64,000 bases of DNA, from assembly GCA_009838975.1 (NCBI GenBank), contig VXQO01000025.1, positions 96,527 through 160,526 on the forward strand, written 5' to 3'. A program made the translations under genes and the position numbers. Origin of the DNA: Gemmatimonadota bacterium (GTDB lineage: Bacteria; Gemmatimonadota; Gemmatimonadetes; Longimicrobiales; Gaopeijiaceae). Position 1 is the stretch's first letter. The number at the start of each line of letters is the position of its first letter. The notes under the pieces are model-generated. The model was not told the origin of the DNA, made no database searches, and saw only the letters and a program-made list of their open reading frames with translations. Positions 32,672 to 41,476 of this stretch are shown here, in pieces.

Positions 32672-33909
32672 CCCGGGCCCGCCGCCTCGTCTGGATTCCG
32701 TCGTTCCTGGCCGGTACGGCGCTGGCGGCCGCGCTGGCGACCGGCGCGGGGATCCTCCTCTACAACTCCCGTGGCCTGACGCGCGCGGGCGGGGTGCTCC
32801 TCACGGTGAGCGCCGTGTCCCTGGTAGCCGGAATCCTGATGGGCAGCGCCGCGAGCAGCGCGGCCTCCGACAGAACCGTTACCTCGGCCGCGCGGGGGTG
32901 GATGGGATTCCTGGTGGCGCTGGTCCTGGGAGCCGGTTTCGTCGGGCTGTGGGAAACCATGAACGGCTTCGGGGCCACTCCCGTCGCGCAGGGCGTGGGG
33001 CTGGCGCTGACCTCGGCCTTGCCGGCCTACTTCGCGGGTGGCGTATGGGGCCGGATGAACGATTTCGCGGTTTCGCTCGGAACCGGCGAGCAACTCCAGG
33101 TGTTCGCGGGCGGCGCCATGGGCCTGGCCGCCGGCGGCACAATGATGCTGGCCCTTCTCGGGGAGCCGGTACTCGCCGTGACGGTGTTTCTCGGCGCCGC
33201 CGTACTGGCATCGGCGGGCGCTCGTTGCCAGGGATGGATCTTCGACAGAGTCCCGCGGCGAAGTCTGACGCTCGACACGCCTGAACGCCCGGAGTTGCGG
33301 TTCGAGAGCTGGCTGACCGCAATCCCCGAGCGTTCGGTGCGCGTTCTATGGGACGGCGGCACCGACCGTGCCATCGAGCCGGCGCCGACCGGCGATTGGC
33401 GAGTCGGGGTGGCGGGCACTCTGGACGGCGCCAGCGGAGTCCTGTTCATCGGCGCCGGCAGCTGGTTCCCTGTCGATGGCGACCGACCCTGGAAGCTCTT
33501 CGAAGCCGACGGCGACGTACGCGGACTCGCCGCCCGGGGGTTCGGCTGGGAAGAGGCGAAGCTGGCCCGATCCCCGGTTCCCGAGCTCTCAGGGTGGACC
33601 GTGGTCGCCGAGCGCGAGGCGTTGTCAGCCGTGAGAATCAAGTCGCTCCACGAGGCGGGAGTTGAAAGAATCTGGGTGGGCGGTCGCCGGGGCAGAGTCC
33701 CGGGACACCTGCTCGAGGACGCCCGGGAGGTCACTTTCGCGTTTCGCCGCTATCTCGGATCGGGACCGGGCATCGACGGGCCGCCGCGGCTCGCGGCCAG
33801 ATGCGACGAGTTGTGGTGCTTCGATCGTTCCCAGGCGCCTCCCGAAGCGGTCGACGGGATGACAGCGGTTTCGCCGGAGGTGCCCTCGGGGCGCGACGAG
33901 GGTCGATGA
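32668..33909 (+). CDS. Six-helix membrane protein of unknown function
   Basis: This 413-residue protein starts on an ATGA overlap. It has about six transmembrane segments in its first half (roughly 8-31, 40-60, 76-95, 107-126, 142-162 and 167-184), rich in glycine and alanine. A soluble C-terminal half of about 220 residues has repeated tryptophans (GTGDW-like, GAGSWFP, DRPWKLFE). I recognise no family in either half. Its stop overlaps the start of the SbcD-like gene, so the products are probably made together, and it may place that complex at the membrane. That role is inference from gene order only. Confidence 0.7.
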   Translation: MTRARRLVWIPSFLAGTALAAALATGAGILLYNSRGLTRAGGVLLTVSAVSLVAGILMGSAASSAASDRTVTSAARGWMGFLVALVLGAGFVGLWETMNGFGATPVAQGVGLALTSALPAYFAGGVWGRMNDFAVSLGTGEQLQVFAGGAMGLAAGGTMMLALLGEPVLAVTVFLGAAVLASAGARCQGWIFDRVPRRSLTLDTPERPELRFESWLTAIPERSVRVLWDGGTDRAIEPAPTGDWRVGVAGTLDGASGVLFIGAGSWFPVDGDRPWKLFEADGDVRGLAARGFGWEEAKLARSPVPELSGWTVVAEREALSAVRIKSLHEAGVERIWVGGRRGRVPGHLLEDAREVTFAFRRYLGSGPGIDGPPRLAARCDELWCFDRSQAPPEAVDGMTAVSPEVPSGRDEGR

Positions 33910-34853
33910 GGGTCGCCCACCTCTCCGATCTTCACCTCGGGTACGGTGGGGCCGGACGTGGACAGGGGCGGGCCAACGACATGTTGCGGGTGTTCCAGGC
34001 TGCGCTTCGCCGGATCGCCGAGCTGGAACCGGGGCTGGTGGTGATGGCGGGCGATGTCTTCGATCACCCCGATGTGACCGCGTCGCCGATCGCCGTCTTC
34101 TCCCGGGAAGTGCGGAAGCTGCGCGAGGATCTGCCCGGCGTGGTGGTGGCAATCGTGGCCGGTGCCCGGGATACGCCCCTGGATCCGGAACGGCACGGAC
34201 CTCTCTCGGTGGTGGGTGCACTGGAGGCCGTGGAGGTGGCCGCCGCGTCGGTTCGGCGCCTGAAGGTCGCAAAGGGGAAGGTCGCGGTCACGCTGGTCCC
34301 GCACGGAGCGGTGGCCGCACCCCGCCCGCCGAGTCTGCGGCCCGACCCGCGCGCCAGGTGGAACGTCCTGGTGATCCATGCGGCGCTGGCCAGCGGGACC
34401 GCCCCTGCCCTTCCGGTCAGACTCCGTGACTGGGACTATGTCGCGCTCGGTTCCAACCATGTCCGCACCCAGGTCTCCGAAAAAGCGCACTATTCGGGTT
34501 CGCTGGAAAGGATCGGGCCGGATCCCTGGGGTGAGGCCGCGGTGGACAAGGGTTTTCTGACCGTCGAACTGGGATCCGGCCGGGTGGAATTCTCGCCGGT
34601 CGAGGCCCGCGCCGCCGTCAGCCTGGCTCCGGTCGACGCCGCGGGGGGCGGGGTCGCCACTGTGGCGCGTCGACTGGGCGAGGCGTTGGCGGGAGTTCCG
34701 GGCGGGATCGACGGGAAGCTCGTGCGTATTCCCGTCAGCGGTCTCTCGGCTCGAGAACTGGCAGCACTGGACAGGGACGTTCTGGTGCGGATCCGGCGAC
34801 GCGTCGCACAACTGCGAATCGATGCGCTGCCCGACGGAGTCTCCCGAACGTGA
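33906..34853 (+). CDS. SbcD/Mre11-like phosphoesterase with altered active site
   Basis: This 315-residue protein has the SbcD/Mre11 layout. Motif I is intact (HLSDLHLG, Asp8 and His10) and motif II reads MAGDVFDHPD (Asp50). Motif III, normally GNHD, reads GARD (86-89), losing the metal- and substrate-contacting Asn and His. A histidine in VIHAAL (158) fits motif IV. Motif V, normally GHxH, reads GSNH (172-175), losing the first His. The family block SGSLERIG is present, so common descent is clear. ATG 33906 overlaps the previous stop, and the stop overlaps the next GTG. The loss of several ligands argues against normal manganese nuclease activity, though a changed metal site cannot be excluded. 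Confidence 0.8.
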   Translation: MRVAHLSDLHLGYGGAGRGQGRANDMLRVFQAALRRIAELEPGLVVMAGDVFDHPDVTASPIAVFSREVRKLREDLPGVVVAIVAGARDTPLDPERHGPLSVVGALEAVEVAAASVRRLKVAKGKVAVTLVPHGAVAAPRPPSLRPDPRARWNVLVIHAALASGTAPALPVRLRDWDYVALGSNHVRTQVSEKAHYSGSLERIGPDPWGEAAVDKGFLTVELGSGRVEFSPVEARAAVSLAPVDAAGGGVATVARRLGEALAGVPGGIDGKLVRIPVSGLSARELAALDRDVLVRIRRRVAQLRIDALPDGVSRT

Positions 34854-36130
34854 GGCTCCAGACCCTGATGGGGAACACGCGGAGGTCCGGCATCGACCTT
34901 CGCGACGAGCGGGGGCTGATCGCCCTTGTCGCCGCGGACGAATCCGACTGGCGTGAATACATGGATGCCCTCCAAGACGCCTTCGGCCGCGCAGGCGACT
35001 TTCCCGGGCCCGGCCCCGCCGTGTCCGGCCCGAAAGGCCCCGTGAGAATCGGTACCCCGGGCTTCGAGGCGCTGCTGGCCCCCTTGCTCGCTGCAAACGG
35101 CATTCGGCGGGAGGAGTACGCCGCGCTGTGGTTCGGCGCCGGCGCCGTCAGGGTGTGGTTGTCGGCCGCGGGATCGCTCGAGCAACAGCGGCGGCGAACC
35201 CGCAGCCAAAGCGGCACGGGAGGGGAACTCGGGCGCGTGGCGGCAGCCGACAGGAGCCGGGCCGAGGAGGACCTCCGCGAACTCGAGAAGAGAGCCGCCG
35301 AGGCCGAGGCTGCGGCCGAAGCCGGTATCCTCGCGTGGGTCCGGGAAAAGCAGGACGCCGAGACGAGGCTATCGCTCTATCGGGATCGCGAGAAGGAGCT
35401 GCGGCAACGTGTTCGCCAGATCGAGAAGGATGGCGAGGACGCTGCCTGTTCGGGTTGTGGTCGACCGCTTGGTGATCACGCCGGCGCGGTCTGCACCGTG
35501 CGAAGGGAGGAATGGGAGGTTGTCGTGCAGGACGGACGGTGGTGGCGCCGCCGGCGCGACCAGCTGCAGTCCAGGCCGCGCCGGGTCAGACAGCTGGAGC
35601 AACGGGCCGCGGCGTTGCGGGCCGAGGTTGCGGCCATGTCGGCCACGGTCGTGCCGGAAGACGCCGGGGCGGGAACCGAGGTGGCGGCTGCGGCGCGGCG
35701 CAGCGCGGGGCGCGCGATTCACCGCAAGGCCGTGGCCCTGACGGGAGGGCGCATCGCGGGAGCGTTCCCGGGCCTGTTCAGGGACTGGATGGAAGGGGCG
35801 CGCGGGGGTGCGGGCGGAGAAGAGATCGCGGTCCTCGAGCTGGCGACCCGGATTGCCATGGTGGAACTGGCGCTCGAGTGCGGCACCGCGCCGGGATCGG
35901 CGGTTTTTTCAACCGGCCTCGAACAGCTCAACAGCGAGGACATCCCACGGGTGCTGGTGGAGCTGGCCGATCTGGCCAGGCGGGTTCCTCTGCTCGTGGT
36001 GAAGGTCACCCCGCAGGTTGCCGCCGGCGCCCCCGAGTGCTTCGATCTGCTCCTGCGGCTCGAGCGTTCGCCTATGGGACGGCGGATCCGGCGGCAGAAG
36101 TCGGGGCTGGGACTGATCCGGCTGGGCTAG
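34850..36130 (+). CDS. SbcC/Rad50-like zinc-hook protein without Walker motifs
   Basis: This 426-residue protein resembles a miniature Rad50/SbcC. Where Rad50 has its P-loop, the N terminus reads GLIALVAADESDWREYMDAL (22-41), keeping the flanking pattern but no GxxGxGKS. A coiled coil runs about 130-195, followed by a zinc-hook motif CSGCGRPL (Cys200, Cys203) and a return coil to about 265. The C terminus keeps a GGEE (322-325) signature-like start, but the Walker B position reads AVFSTGLEQLNSED (351-364), without the Asp-Glu pair. The GTG start overlaps the SbcD-like stop (GTGA), with ACGGAG upstream. ATP hydrolysis looks impossible, so the pair may be structural or regulatory. Confidence 0.75.
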   Translation: MRLQTLMGNTRRSGIDLRDERGLIALVAADESDWREYMDALQDAFGRAGDFPGPGPAVSGPKGPVRIGTPGFEALLAPLLAANGIRREEYAALWFGAGAVRVWLSAAGSLEQQRRRTRSQSGTGGELGRVAAADRSRAEEDLRELEKRAAEAEAAAEAGILAWVREKQDAETRLSLYRDREKELRQRVRQIEKDGEDAACSGCGRPLGDHAGAVCTVRREEWEVVVQDGRWWRRRRDQLQSRPRRVRQLEQRAAALRAEVAAMSATVVPEDAGAGTEVAAAARRSAGRAIHRKAVALTGGRIAGAFPGLFRDWMEGARGGAGGEEIAVLELATRIAMVELALECGTAPGSAVFSTGLEQLNSEDIPRVLVELADLARRVPLLVVKVTPQVAAGAPECFDLLLRLERSPMGRRIRRQKSGLGLIRLG

Positions 36131-36142
36131 CGGCTGGCGCTT

Positions 36143-38488
36143 CTAACCGTCCCCGGACGGTTCCGCGTCGCTCTGGTCGGGAGTGGAGGACCCAAGCCTG
36201 GTCCAGGCATTCCAGCGGGCGCCGAACGTGGTCTGGTCCGCCGCGTCACCCCGGCTCTCGGCGTCGGTGAACAGGGCATAGTAGACCCAGGCGTAGTAGT
36301 TCGGGATCCCGATGGTGGAAAAGTCCGGCCAGTGCTCCCATTCGTCCGGGATCCCCGTGTTGTGCACGAACACTTCGTTGGTGAGGAGCGTGGTTCGCTC
36401 TATGTCCACCCACGGTCCCACCACACCCGTCAGGGGGGACACGTCGGTGTTGCGCCTGACGCCCTGGTTCAGGAGCTCCGCCGGATCACCGGGGTGCAGG
36501 CGAAAGGCGAGGCCCTGGCGAATCACGTGCGGCCTGAGCCCGAAGGCGGAGGCGGCGGACCCGCTGGAAGCGAAGTACACGGGACGGTCGCCCAGCGAGT
36601 TCTGGATGGCGGCCAGCGAAAACTGGTGCCATGGGAACATGTTCTGTCCGCCCCTCCAGACGGCCCGGATCGGACCCAGCGAGAATTCGGTGGTTTCCTC
36701 GACCGGAACCAGGCTCCTCACCACCTGGTCGATGGTGGCGTCGTCGAGATCTTCCCGGAACATGGACCGGGTGGGCGGGCGGATCTCGTAGTCCAGGACG
36801 ATCGGAACCTTGCCGGTCGCTTCGGCCTCGGCGGGGTCCCCTGTGTACATGGCGTCCGTGTTTTCCGCCGTGTAGGGACGCTGGCAGATGATGCGCGTGG
36901 GGTCGGCGTCCGGATCCTGGCCGGGTGCGCATGGGCGGGTCAGCTGCCGCAGCTGCCTGACGTACCAGTCGGTGTTCAGGTAGGAGGTAACGGCAACGGT
37001 GACGTCGCGGCGGATGCCCTCGACCTCCTGGAGATACCAGAGCGGGAATGTGTCGTTGTCACCGTTCGTGAAAAGCAGCCCGTAGGGCTCGACGCTCATG
37101 AGCAGGTTGTAGGCCCAGTCCCTGGCCGAGTAGTCCCGCGCACGGCTGGCCCAGGAGAAGTTGAGGACCAGGGGAATGAACGCCAGACCCAGAACCGGAG
37201 CGCAGTACAGGAGCGGCAGACCCGATCTTCGGGACACCTTCCGCCACAGGCTCGCTATTCCGAGGCCCGCCATGAGTCCCCATACCGAGAATCCGACGAT
37301 GAAGAAGTAGTCCCGCTCGCGGACCTCGCGATCCGCGGCGTCGAACGAGAACCCGTACCTGAAGTTCAGGTAGTAGACGAGGCCGGCGGACAGGACCACG
37401 AAGAGCGAGACCATGTAGGCCCAGCTGTACCTGTCACGCCGATAGTGTTCGATGAATCCGAGCACGCCCAGCCCGATGAAGAGCAGGGTCAGCGGGATCC
37501 TGGACCTCCCGAAAAGCACGTCCGTGGGCGACAGGCCCCGCGCCCACTGCCAGTCGAAGTATTGGAGCCAGTTGCGTGACTGTTCCACCAGGGGCGCCTG
37601 GCGCGGGAGGAGGGGAGGCTTGTCGTACTGGTCGCGTCGGAGCGCCGCGGAGAGCTTCTCGCAACCGGCGTTTCCGTAGGTGACGATGCTTCCCAGGGCG
37701 GCCCCGAAGCTCTCACAGGTGGGGTGCGCCTCGTTGATGATCGGATCCAGGCCGGAGCGGACCGGCAGCACGAGATGGATGCTCAGGCCCAGCACGACCG
37801 CGGGGACACCGAAGAGGTAGAGCCTCGGGTTGAGGAGCGTCCGTGGATGAACCAGCAGGACGAAGATGAAGAGCGCCGGCGCCGCCAGAAACGCCATGAG
37901 GTGGTTTCCGACCGAGAGCGCCAGGATGAACACGATGAGGAGCAGGATGTTGTCGTCCTTGCCGCGCCCGAGCCGCTCCCGCCAGCGGAAGGCCAACCAC
38001 GACAGCAGCGCGATGGTGAAGAGCGAGACGGTGTAGACCTTCTCGTTCACGGTCGCCTGGTTCCAGACCGTGAAAGCGGTCGCGCTGACCAGCGTTGCGG
38101 CTGCAGCGCCGATCAGGCGGAAGCGCCCGTTGGTCGAGAAATGGCCCAGGATGTGATGGATGACGAGGAACCAGAGCCCGTGCGCCATCGCCGTCATGAA
38201 CGCCGAGAAGAGGTTGATCCGGATGGCCGTGGAAAGGCCGAAGACCCCCAGGATGATCTCCCAGGTGCGCGCGAGAACCACAAATAGCGGGTTCCCCGGT
38301 GGATGGGGGATGCCCATGATGTGGGCCGTCGCGATGTACTCGCTCGTGTCCCAGAAGGCAGTGGTGGGACCGAGCGTCACAGCGTAGAGCAGGCCCACGG
38401 CGAGCGCCACGCCCCCTGCCCACAGATACGGGGGGCGGACACCGGACTGTGCCGGGTTGTCGATCGGTCGCTTAGCTTTCAGGTCCAT
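36143..38488 (-). CDS. DUF2723 multi-pass membrane protein
   Basis: This 781-residue protein belongs to the DUF2723 (TMEM260-like) family, membrane proteins resembling O-mannosyltransferases of the GT-C fold. The N-terminal GPTTAFWDTSEYIATAHIMG followed by IPHPPGNPLFV is diagnostic; the Asp and Glu there occupy the GT-C catalytic loop. About ten or more membrane segments follow, then a periplasmic domain of about 300 residues with the LLFTNGDNDTFPLWYLQEVE block. It probably glycosylates exported proteins or lipids. ATG 38488 gives a natural start; the frame is open to 38566. It is divergent from trpE. Its 3' end lies 12 bases from the SbcC-like stop. Confidence 0.9.
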   Translation of the reverse strand: MDLKAKRPIDNPAQSGVRPPYLWAGGVALAVGLLYAVTLGPTTAFWDTSEYIATAHIMGIPHPPGNPLFVVLARTWEIILGVFGLSTAIRINLFSAFMTAMAHGLWFLVIHHILGHFSTNGRFRLIGAAAATLVSATAFTVWNQATVNEKVYTVSLFTIALLSWLAFRWRERLGRGKDDNILLLIVFILALSVGNHLMAFLAAPALFIFVLLVHPRTLLNPRLYLFGVPAVVLGLSIHLVLPVRSGLDPIINEAHPTCESFGAALGSIVTYGNAGCEKLSAALRRDQYDKPPLLPRQAPLVEQSRNWLQYFDWQWARGLSPTDVLFGRSRIPLTLLFIGLGVLGFIEHYRRDRYSWAYMVSLFVVLSAGLVYYLNFRYGFSFDAADREVRERDYFFIVGFSVWGLMAGLGIASLWRKVSRRSGLPLLYCAPVLGLAFIPLVLNFSWASRARDYSARDWAYNLLMSVEPYGLLFTNGDNDTFPLWYLQEVEGIRRDVTVAVTSYLNTDWYVRQLRQLTRPCAPGQDPDADPTRIICQRPYTAENTDAMYTGDPAEAEATGKVPIVLDYEIRPPTRSMFREDLDDATIDQVVRSLVPVEETTEFSLGPIRAVWRGGQNMFPWHQFSLAAIQNSLGDRPVYFASSGSAASAFGLRPHVIRQGLAFRLHPGDPAELLNQGVRRNTDVSPLTGVVGPWVDIERTTLLTNEVFVHNTGIPDEWEHWPDFSTIGIPNYYAWVYYALFTDAESRGDAADQTTFGARWNAWTRLGSSTPDQSDAEPSGDG

Positions 38489-40115
38489 GTCGCCCGTCAA
38501 TATACACGCCTGCACGGGTGCGCGTCCCCCTCCGCCGAACCACGGCCGACCCGAATTGGAATTCAAACCATCGCTCGATTCGTTTCTCGACGGCGCTGAA
38601 CCGGGTGTTCGCGTTCCGGTCTGGTGCGAGCTGCTCTTCGACTCCGATACCGCCGTGACCGCCTATCACAAGCTCAGAGATGGACCTTTCGGGTTCCTCC
38701 TGGAGTCGGTGGTGGGCGGCGAGCAGTGGGCGCGCTACAGCTTCCTGGGAAGCCGCCCGCGGGCGGTCTGGAAGCTCCGGGGGGGAGAGCTCTCGGTCTG
38801 GAACTCCGGCCGAGGCTGGCGGTCGGTTGAAACGACGAATCCTCTCGGGGATCTGTTGGCGCGGCTACGAAGCTCGGATCCCCGGCCCGACCCGGACCTC
38901 CCCCGCTTCTGGGGCGGCGCGGTCGGCTACCTGGGGTACGACATGGTGCGCCGCATGGAACGCCTGGGAACGGCCCCACCCGACGACCAGGGCCTCCCGA
39001 CGGCGATGTTCATGTTCTCCGATGTCGTCGTGGCGGTCGACAACCTGTACGGCAGGGCGAAGGCCATCACCACGGTGGAGACCGGCGATGCCTCGTCGCG
39101 CGCCGACCTCACGGAGCTGTACCGGGACGCCGTGCGCAGACTCCGCGAGACCGTTGACCGCCTCCACTCCCGCGAGGCTCCCGAGTCGCTGGAACTCGCG
39201 CCACCGCGCACCGCGGAGATCGAATACACGAGCAATTTCGAGCGCGGCGCCTTCATTTCGGGCGTTCGCCGAATCAAGGACTACATCGCCGCGGGCGACG
39301 CCTTTCAGGTGGTGCTGAGCCAGCGACTTGCGACCCGCTACGAACTGCATCCTTTTCAGCTCTACCGCGCCATCCGCACGATCAATCCGTCGCCCTACCT
39401 CTTCAACCTGGATCTGGACGACTTCCATATCGTGGGGTCGTCGCCCGAGGTGCTGGTACGGCTCGAGGACGACGTGGTGACGGTGCGCCCGATCGCCGGG
39501 ACACGACGACGGGGAAGCAGTCCGGCCGAGGACCGGGAGCTGGCCAGGGAGCTGGCCACCGATGAGAAGGAGCTGGCCGAGCATCGCATGCTGGTCGATC
39601 TCGGCAGGAATGACGTGGGCAGGGTCTCACGGTACGGTACGGTGACGGTGCCCGAACTCATGAAGGTCGAGCTCTATTCCCACGTCATGCACCTCTGCAG
39701 CCAGGTCGAGGGCGGAGTGCGCGATGGTCTGTCCGCGCTGGACGTGCTCGAAGCATGTTTCCCGGCGGGGACCGTTTCGGGTGCCCCCAAGGTCCGTGCC
39801 ATGGAGATCATCGACGAGCTGGAACCGACGGCCCGGGGACCGTATGCGGGCGCGGTGGGACACCTCGGTTGGGGCGGCGCGCAGATGGATACCGCCATCG
39901 CCATCCGCACGATGATCGTGCGGGACGGCTGCGCCCATGTGCAGGCGGGGGCGGGGATCGTGGCCGACTCGGACCCGGAGGAGGAGTACGAGGAGACACT
40001 CAACAAGGCCCGGGCGCTGCTGCGCGCTGCGGCGATGGTGACCCGGCCCTGGCAGGCCGTGGAACAAGTCCCCGCTGGCGTCAGGAGGCGGCCAGCTCGT
40101 CGTAGAGATGGATGA
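38487..40115 (+). CDS. trpE: Anthranilate synthase component I
   Basis: TrpE converts chorismate to anthranilate with ammonia from a TrpG partner. The core is complete: LLES near the N terminus for tryptophan feedback, GAVGYLGYDMV, GDAFQVVLSQR, PSPYLFNL, SSPEVLVRL, PIAGTRRRG, LVDLGRNDVGRVS, FPAGTVSGAPKVRAMEII and AGAGIVADSDPEEEYEE. The start is uncertain. ATG 38487 has AGG upstream but abuts the divergent DUF2723 start within the same CATG; TTG 38556 (LEFKPSLDS) gives 519 residues, closer to family length, and leaves room for promoters. No trpG, trpD or trpC is adjacent. The last 35 bases overlap the convergent M20 peptidase gene. Confidence 0.93.
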   Translation: MSPVNIHACTGARPPPPNHGRPELEFKPSLDSFLDGAEPGVRVPVWCELLFDSDTAVTAYHKLRDGPFGFLLESVVGGEQWARYSFLGSRPRAVWKLRGGELSVWNSGRGWRSVETTNPLGDLLARLRSSDPRPDPDLPRFWGGAVGYLGYDMVRRMERLGTAPPDDQGLPTAMFMFSDVVVAVDNLYGRAKAITTVETGDASSRADLTELYRDAVRRLRETVDRLHSREAPESLELAPPRTAEIEYTSNFERGAFISGVRRIKDYIAAGDAFQVVLSQRLATRYELHPFQLYRAIRTINPSPYLFNLDLDDFHIVGSSPEVLVRLEDDVVTVRPIAGTRRRGSSPAEDRELARELATDEKELAEHRMLVDLGRNDVGRVSRYGTVTVPELMKVELYSHVMHLCSQVEGGVRDGLSALDVLEACFPAGTVSGAPKVRAMEIIDELEPTARGPYAGAVGHLGWGGAQMDTAIAIRTMIVRDGCAHVQAGAGIVADSDPEEEYEETLNKARALLRAAAMVTRPWQAVEQVPAGVRRRPARRRDG

Positions 40116-41448
40116 GCGTGTCGATCCCCCGCTCGAAGCAGTCGGTGGCAAACCACTCGTTCGGCGCGTGCATGTTCGCTCCGGGGAGCGCGAAGCCGAT
40201 GAGAAGGGTGTTCGCACCCAGCATCTCTTCGAGTTCGACCACGATCGGGATGCTGCCGCCTTCACCGGTGAGCACCGGACGTGTCCCGAACGACCGTTCG
40301 AGCGCCCGGGAAGCGGCCTCGAAGACGGGGCCGTCCAGGCTGGCGCGCCACGGCCGGCCGCCGTGCAGTTCGATCAGCGTGAACTCCACACCGGCGGGCG
40401 CCACCCGGGCCAGGTGCCGTTCGAGCAGTTCCCTGACTCGCTCCGGCGTCTGTCCCGGCACGAGGCGGAAGCTGACCTTTGCCATGGCCCTTGCCGGCAG
40501 GACCGTCTTGGCGCCCTCGCCCGTGTAGCCGGAAAGCAGGCCGTTGACGTCGCAGGTGGGGCGCGTCCACATGCGTTCGAGTGCCGAGTAGGCCCTTTCG
40601 CCTCCTGAGGGCGTGACACCCACCCCGCGCGCATACTCGTCCGCGTCGAACGGGAGTGAGCGGATTCCCTGGAGGGTTTCGCCGGACGGTTCGATGATGT
40701 CGTCGTAGAAGCCCGGGATCGCGATCCTGCCGTTGTCGTCGTGGAGGTCGCCGATCACTCTTGCCAGCGCGTTCGCGGGGTTGAGGATCGCGCCGCCGTA
40801 GGCGCCCGAATGCAGGTCGGACGAGGGGCCGGATGCGTGGATCTCGAAGTAGGCGAGCCCGCGCAGCGAGAAAAGAAGCGAGGGAAGGCCGGGGGCGAAC
40901 ATGGCGGAGTCGGAGATGACGACCGTGTCGGCGGCAAGTCTGTCGCGGTGCTCCCTCACGAACGGAACGAGGTTGGGCGAACCCACCTCCTCCTCGCCTT
41001 CCGCCAGGACCACGACGTTGACGGGGAGACGGCCGCGGGTCGTCAGGTGCGCCTCCAGGGCCTTGATGTGCAGGAAAAGCTGTCCCTTGTCGTCCGCCGA
41101 ACCCCGGGCGTAGATGCGGCCGTCGCGGATGTCGGGCTCGAAGGGCGGCGAATCCCAGAGCTCCAGCGGCTCCGGTGGCTGCACGTCGTAGTGACCGTAG
41201 ATCAGGATGGTGGGAGCGTCACGGCCGGCGCCCCGCCACTCGCCGAGCACGACGGGGTGTCCGGGGGTGTCGAAGACCTCGGCTGTCAGGCCGGCTCCCG
41301 CCAACTGGTCGCGCACCCAGTCGGCCGCCCGTCGGGTGTCCCGATTGTGCTCGGATTTGGCGGACACCGAAGGGATGTGCAGGAATTCGTCGAGCTCCCG
41401 GTAGAATCTGCCGCGCTGCCCGACCGCAAACGCCAGGGGATCGCTCAT
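40081..41448 (-). CDS. M20-family metallo-dipeptidase
   Basis: This 455-residue enzyme is a zinc dipeptidase of the M20 (PepV/CNDP-like) family. Metal and catalytic residues appear in IYGHYDVQPP (His, Asp), ARGSADDKGQ (bridging Asp), EGEEEVGSPN (general base and metal Glu), SDSAMF and, near the end, ANMHAPNEW (His). The lid/dimerisation domain starts near LRGLAYFEIHASGPSSDLHS. No signal peptide is seen, so it acts in the cytoplasm on imported peptides. ATG 41448 is chosen from family length; the frame is open to 41634. It is the last gene of a four-gene minus-strand operon and overlaps the end of trpE. Confidence 0.93.
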   Translation of the reverse strand: MSDPLAFAVGQRGRFYRELDEFLHIPSVSAKSEHNRDTRRAADWVRDQLAGAGLTAEVFDTPGHPVVLGEWRGAGRDAPTILIYGHYDVQPPEPLELWDSPPFEPDIRDGRIYARGSADDKGQLFLHIKALEAHLTTRGRLPVNVVVLAEGEEEVGSPNLVPFVREHRDRLAADTVVISDSAMFAPGLPSLLFSLRGLAYFEIHASGPSSDLHSGAYGGAILNPANALARVIGDLHDDNGRIAIPGFYDDIIEPSGETLQGIRSLPFDADEYARGVGVTPSGGERAYSALERMWTRPTCDVNGLLSGYTGEGAKTVLPARAMAKVSFRLVPGQTPERVRELLERHLARVAPAGVEFTLIELHGGRPWRASLDGPVFEAASRALERSFGTRPVLTGEGGSIPIVVELEEMLGANTLLIGFALPGANMHAPNEWFATDCFERGIDTLIHLYDELAAS

Positions 41449-41476
41449 ATCCGGCAACCGGAGTGTGCTCGATGGC

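Noticed and set aside
33906..36130. Interpretation as an ordinary sbcCD operon
   Set aside because: Although the layout matches, GNHD, GHxH, Walker A and Walker B are all altered, so a normal ATP-dependent nuclease is unlikely.
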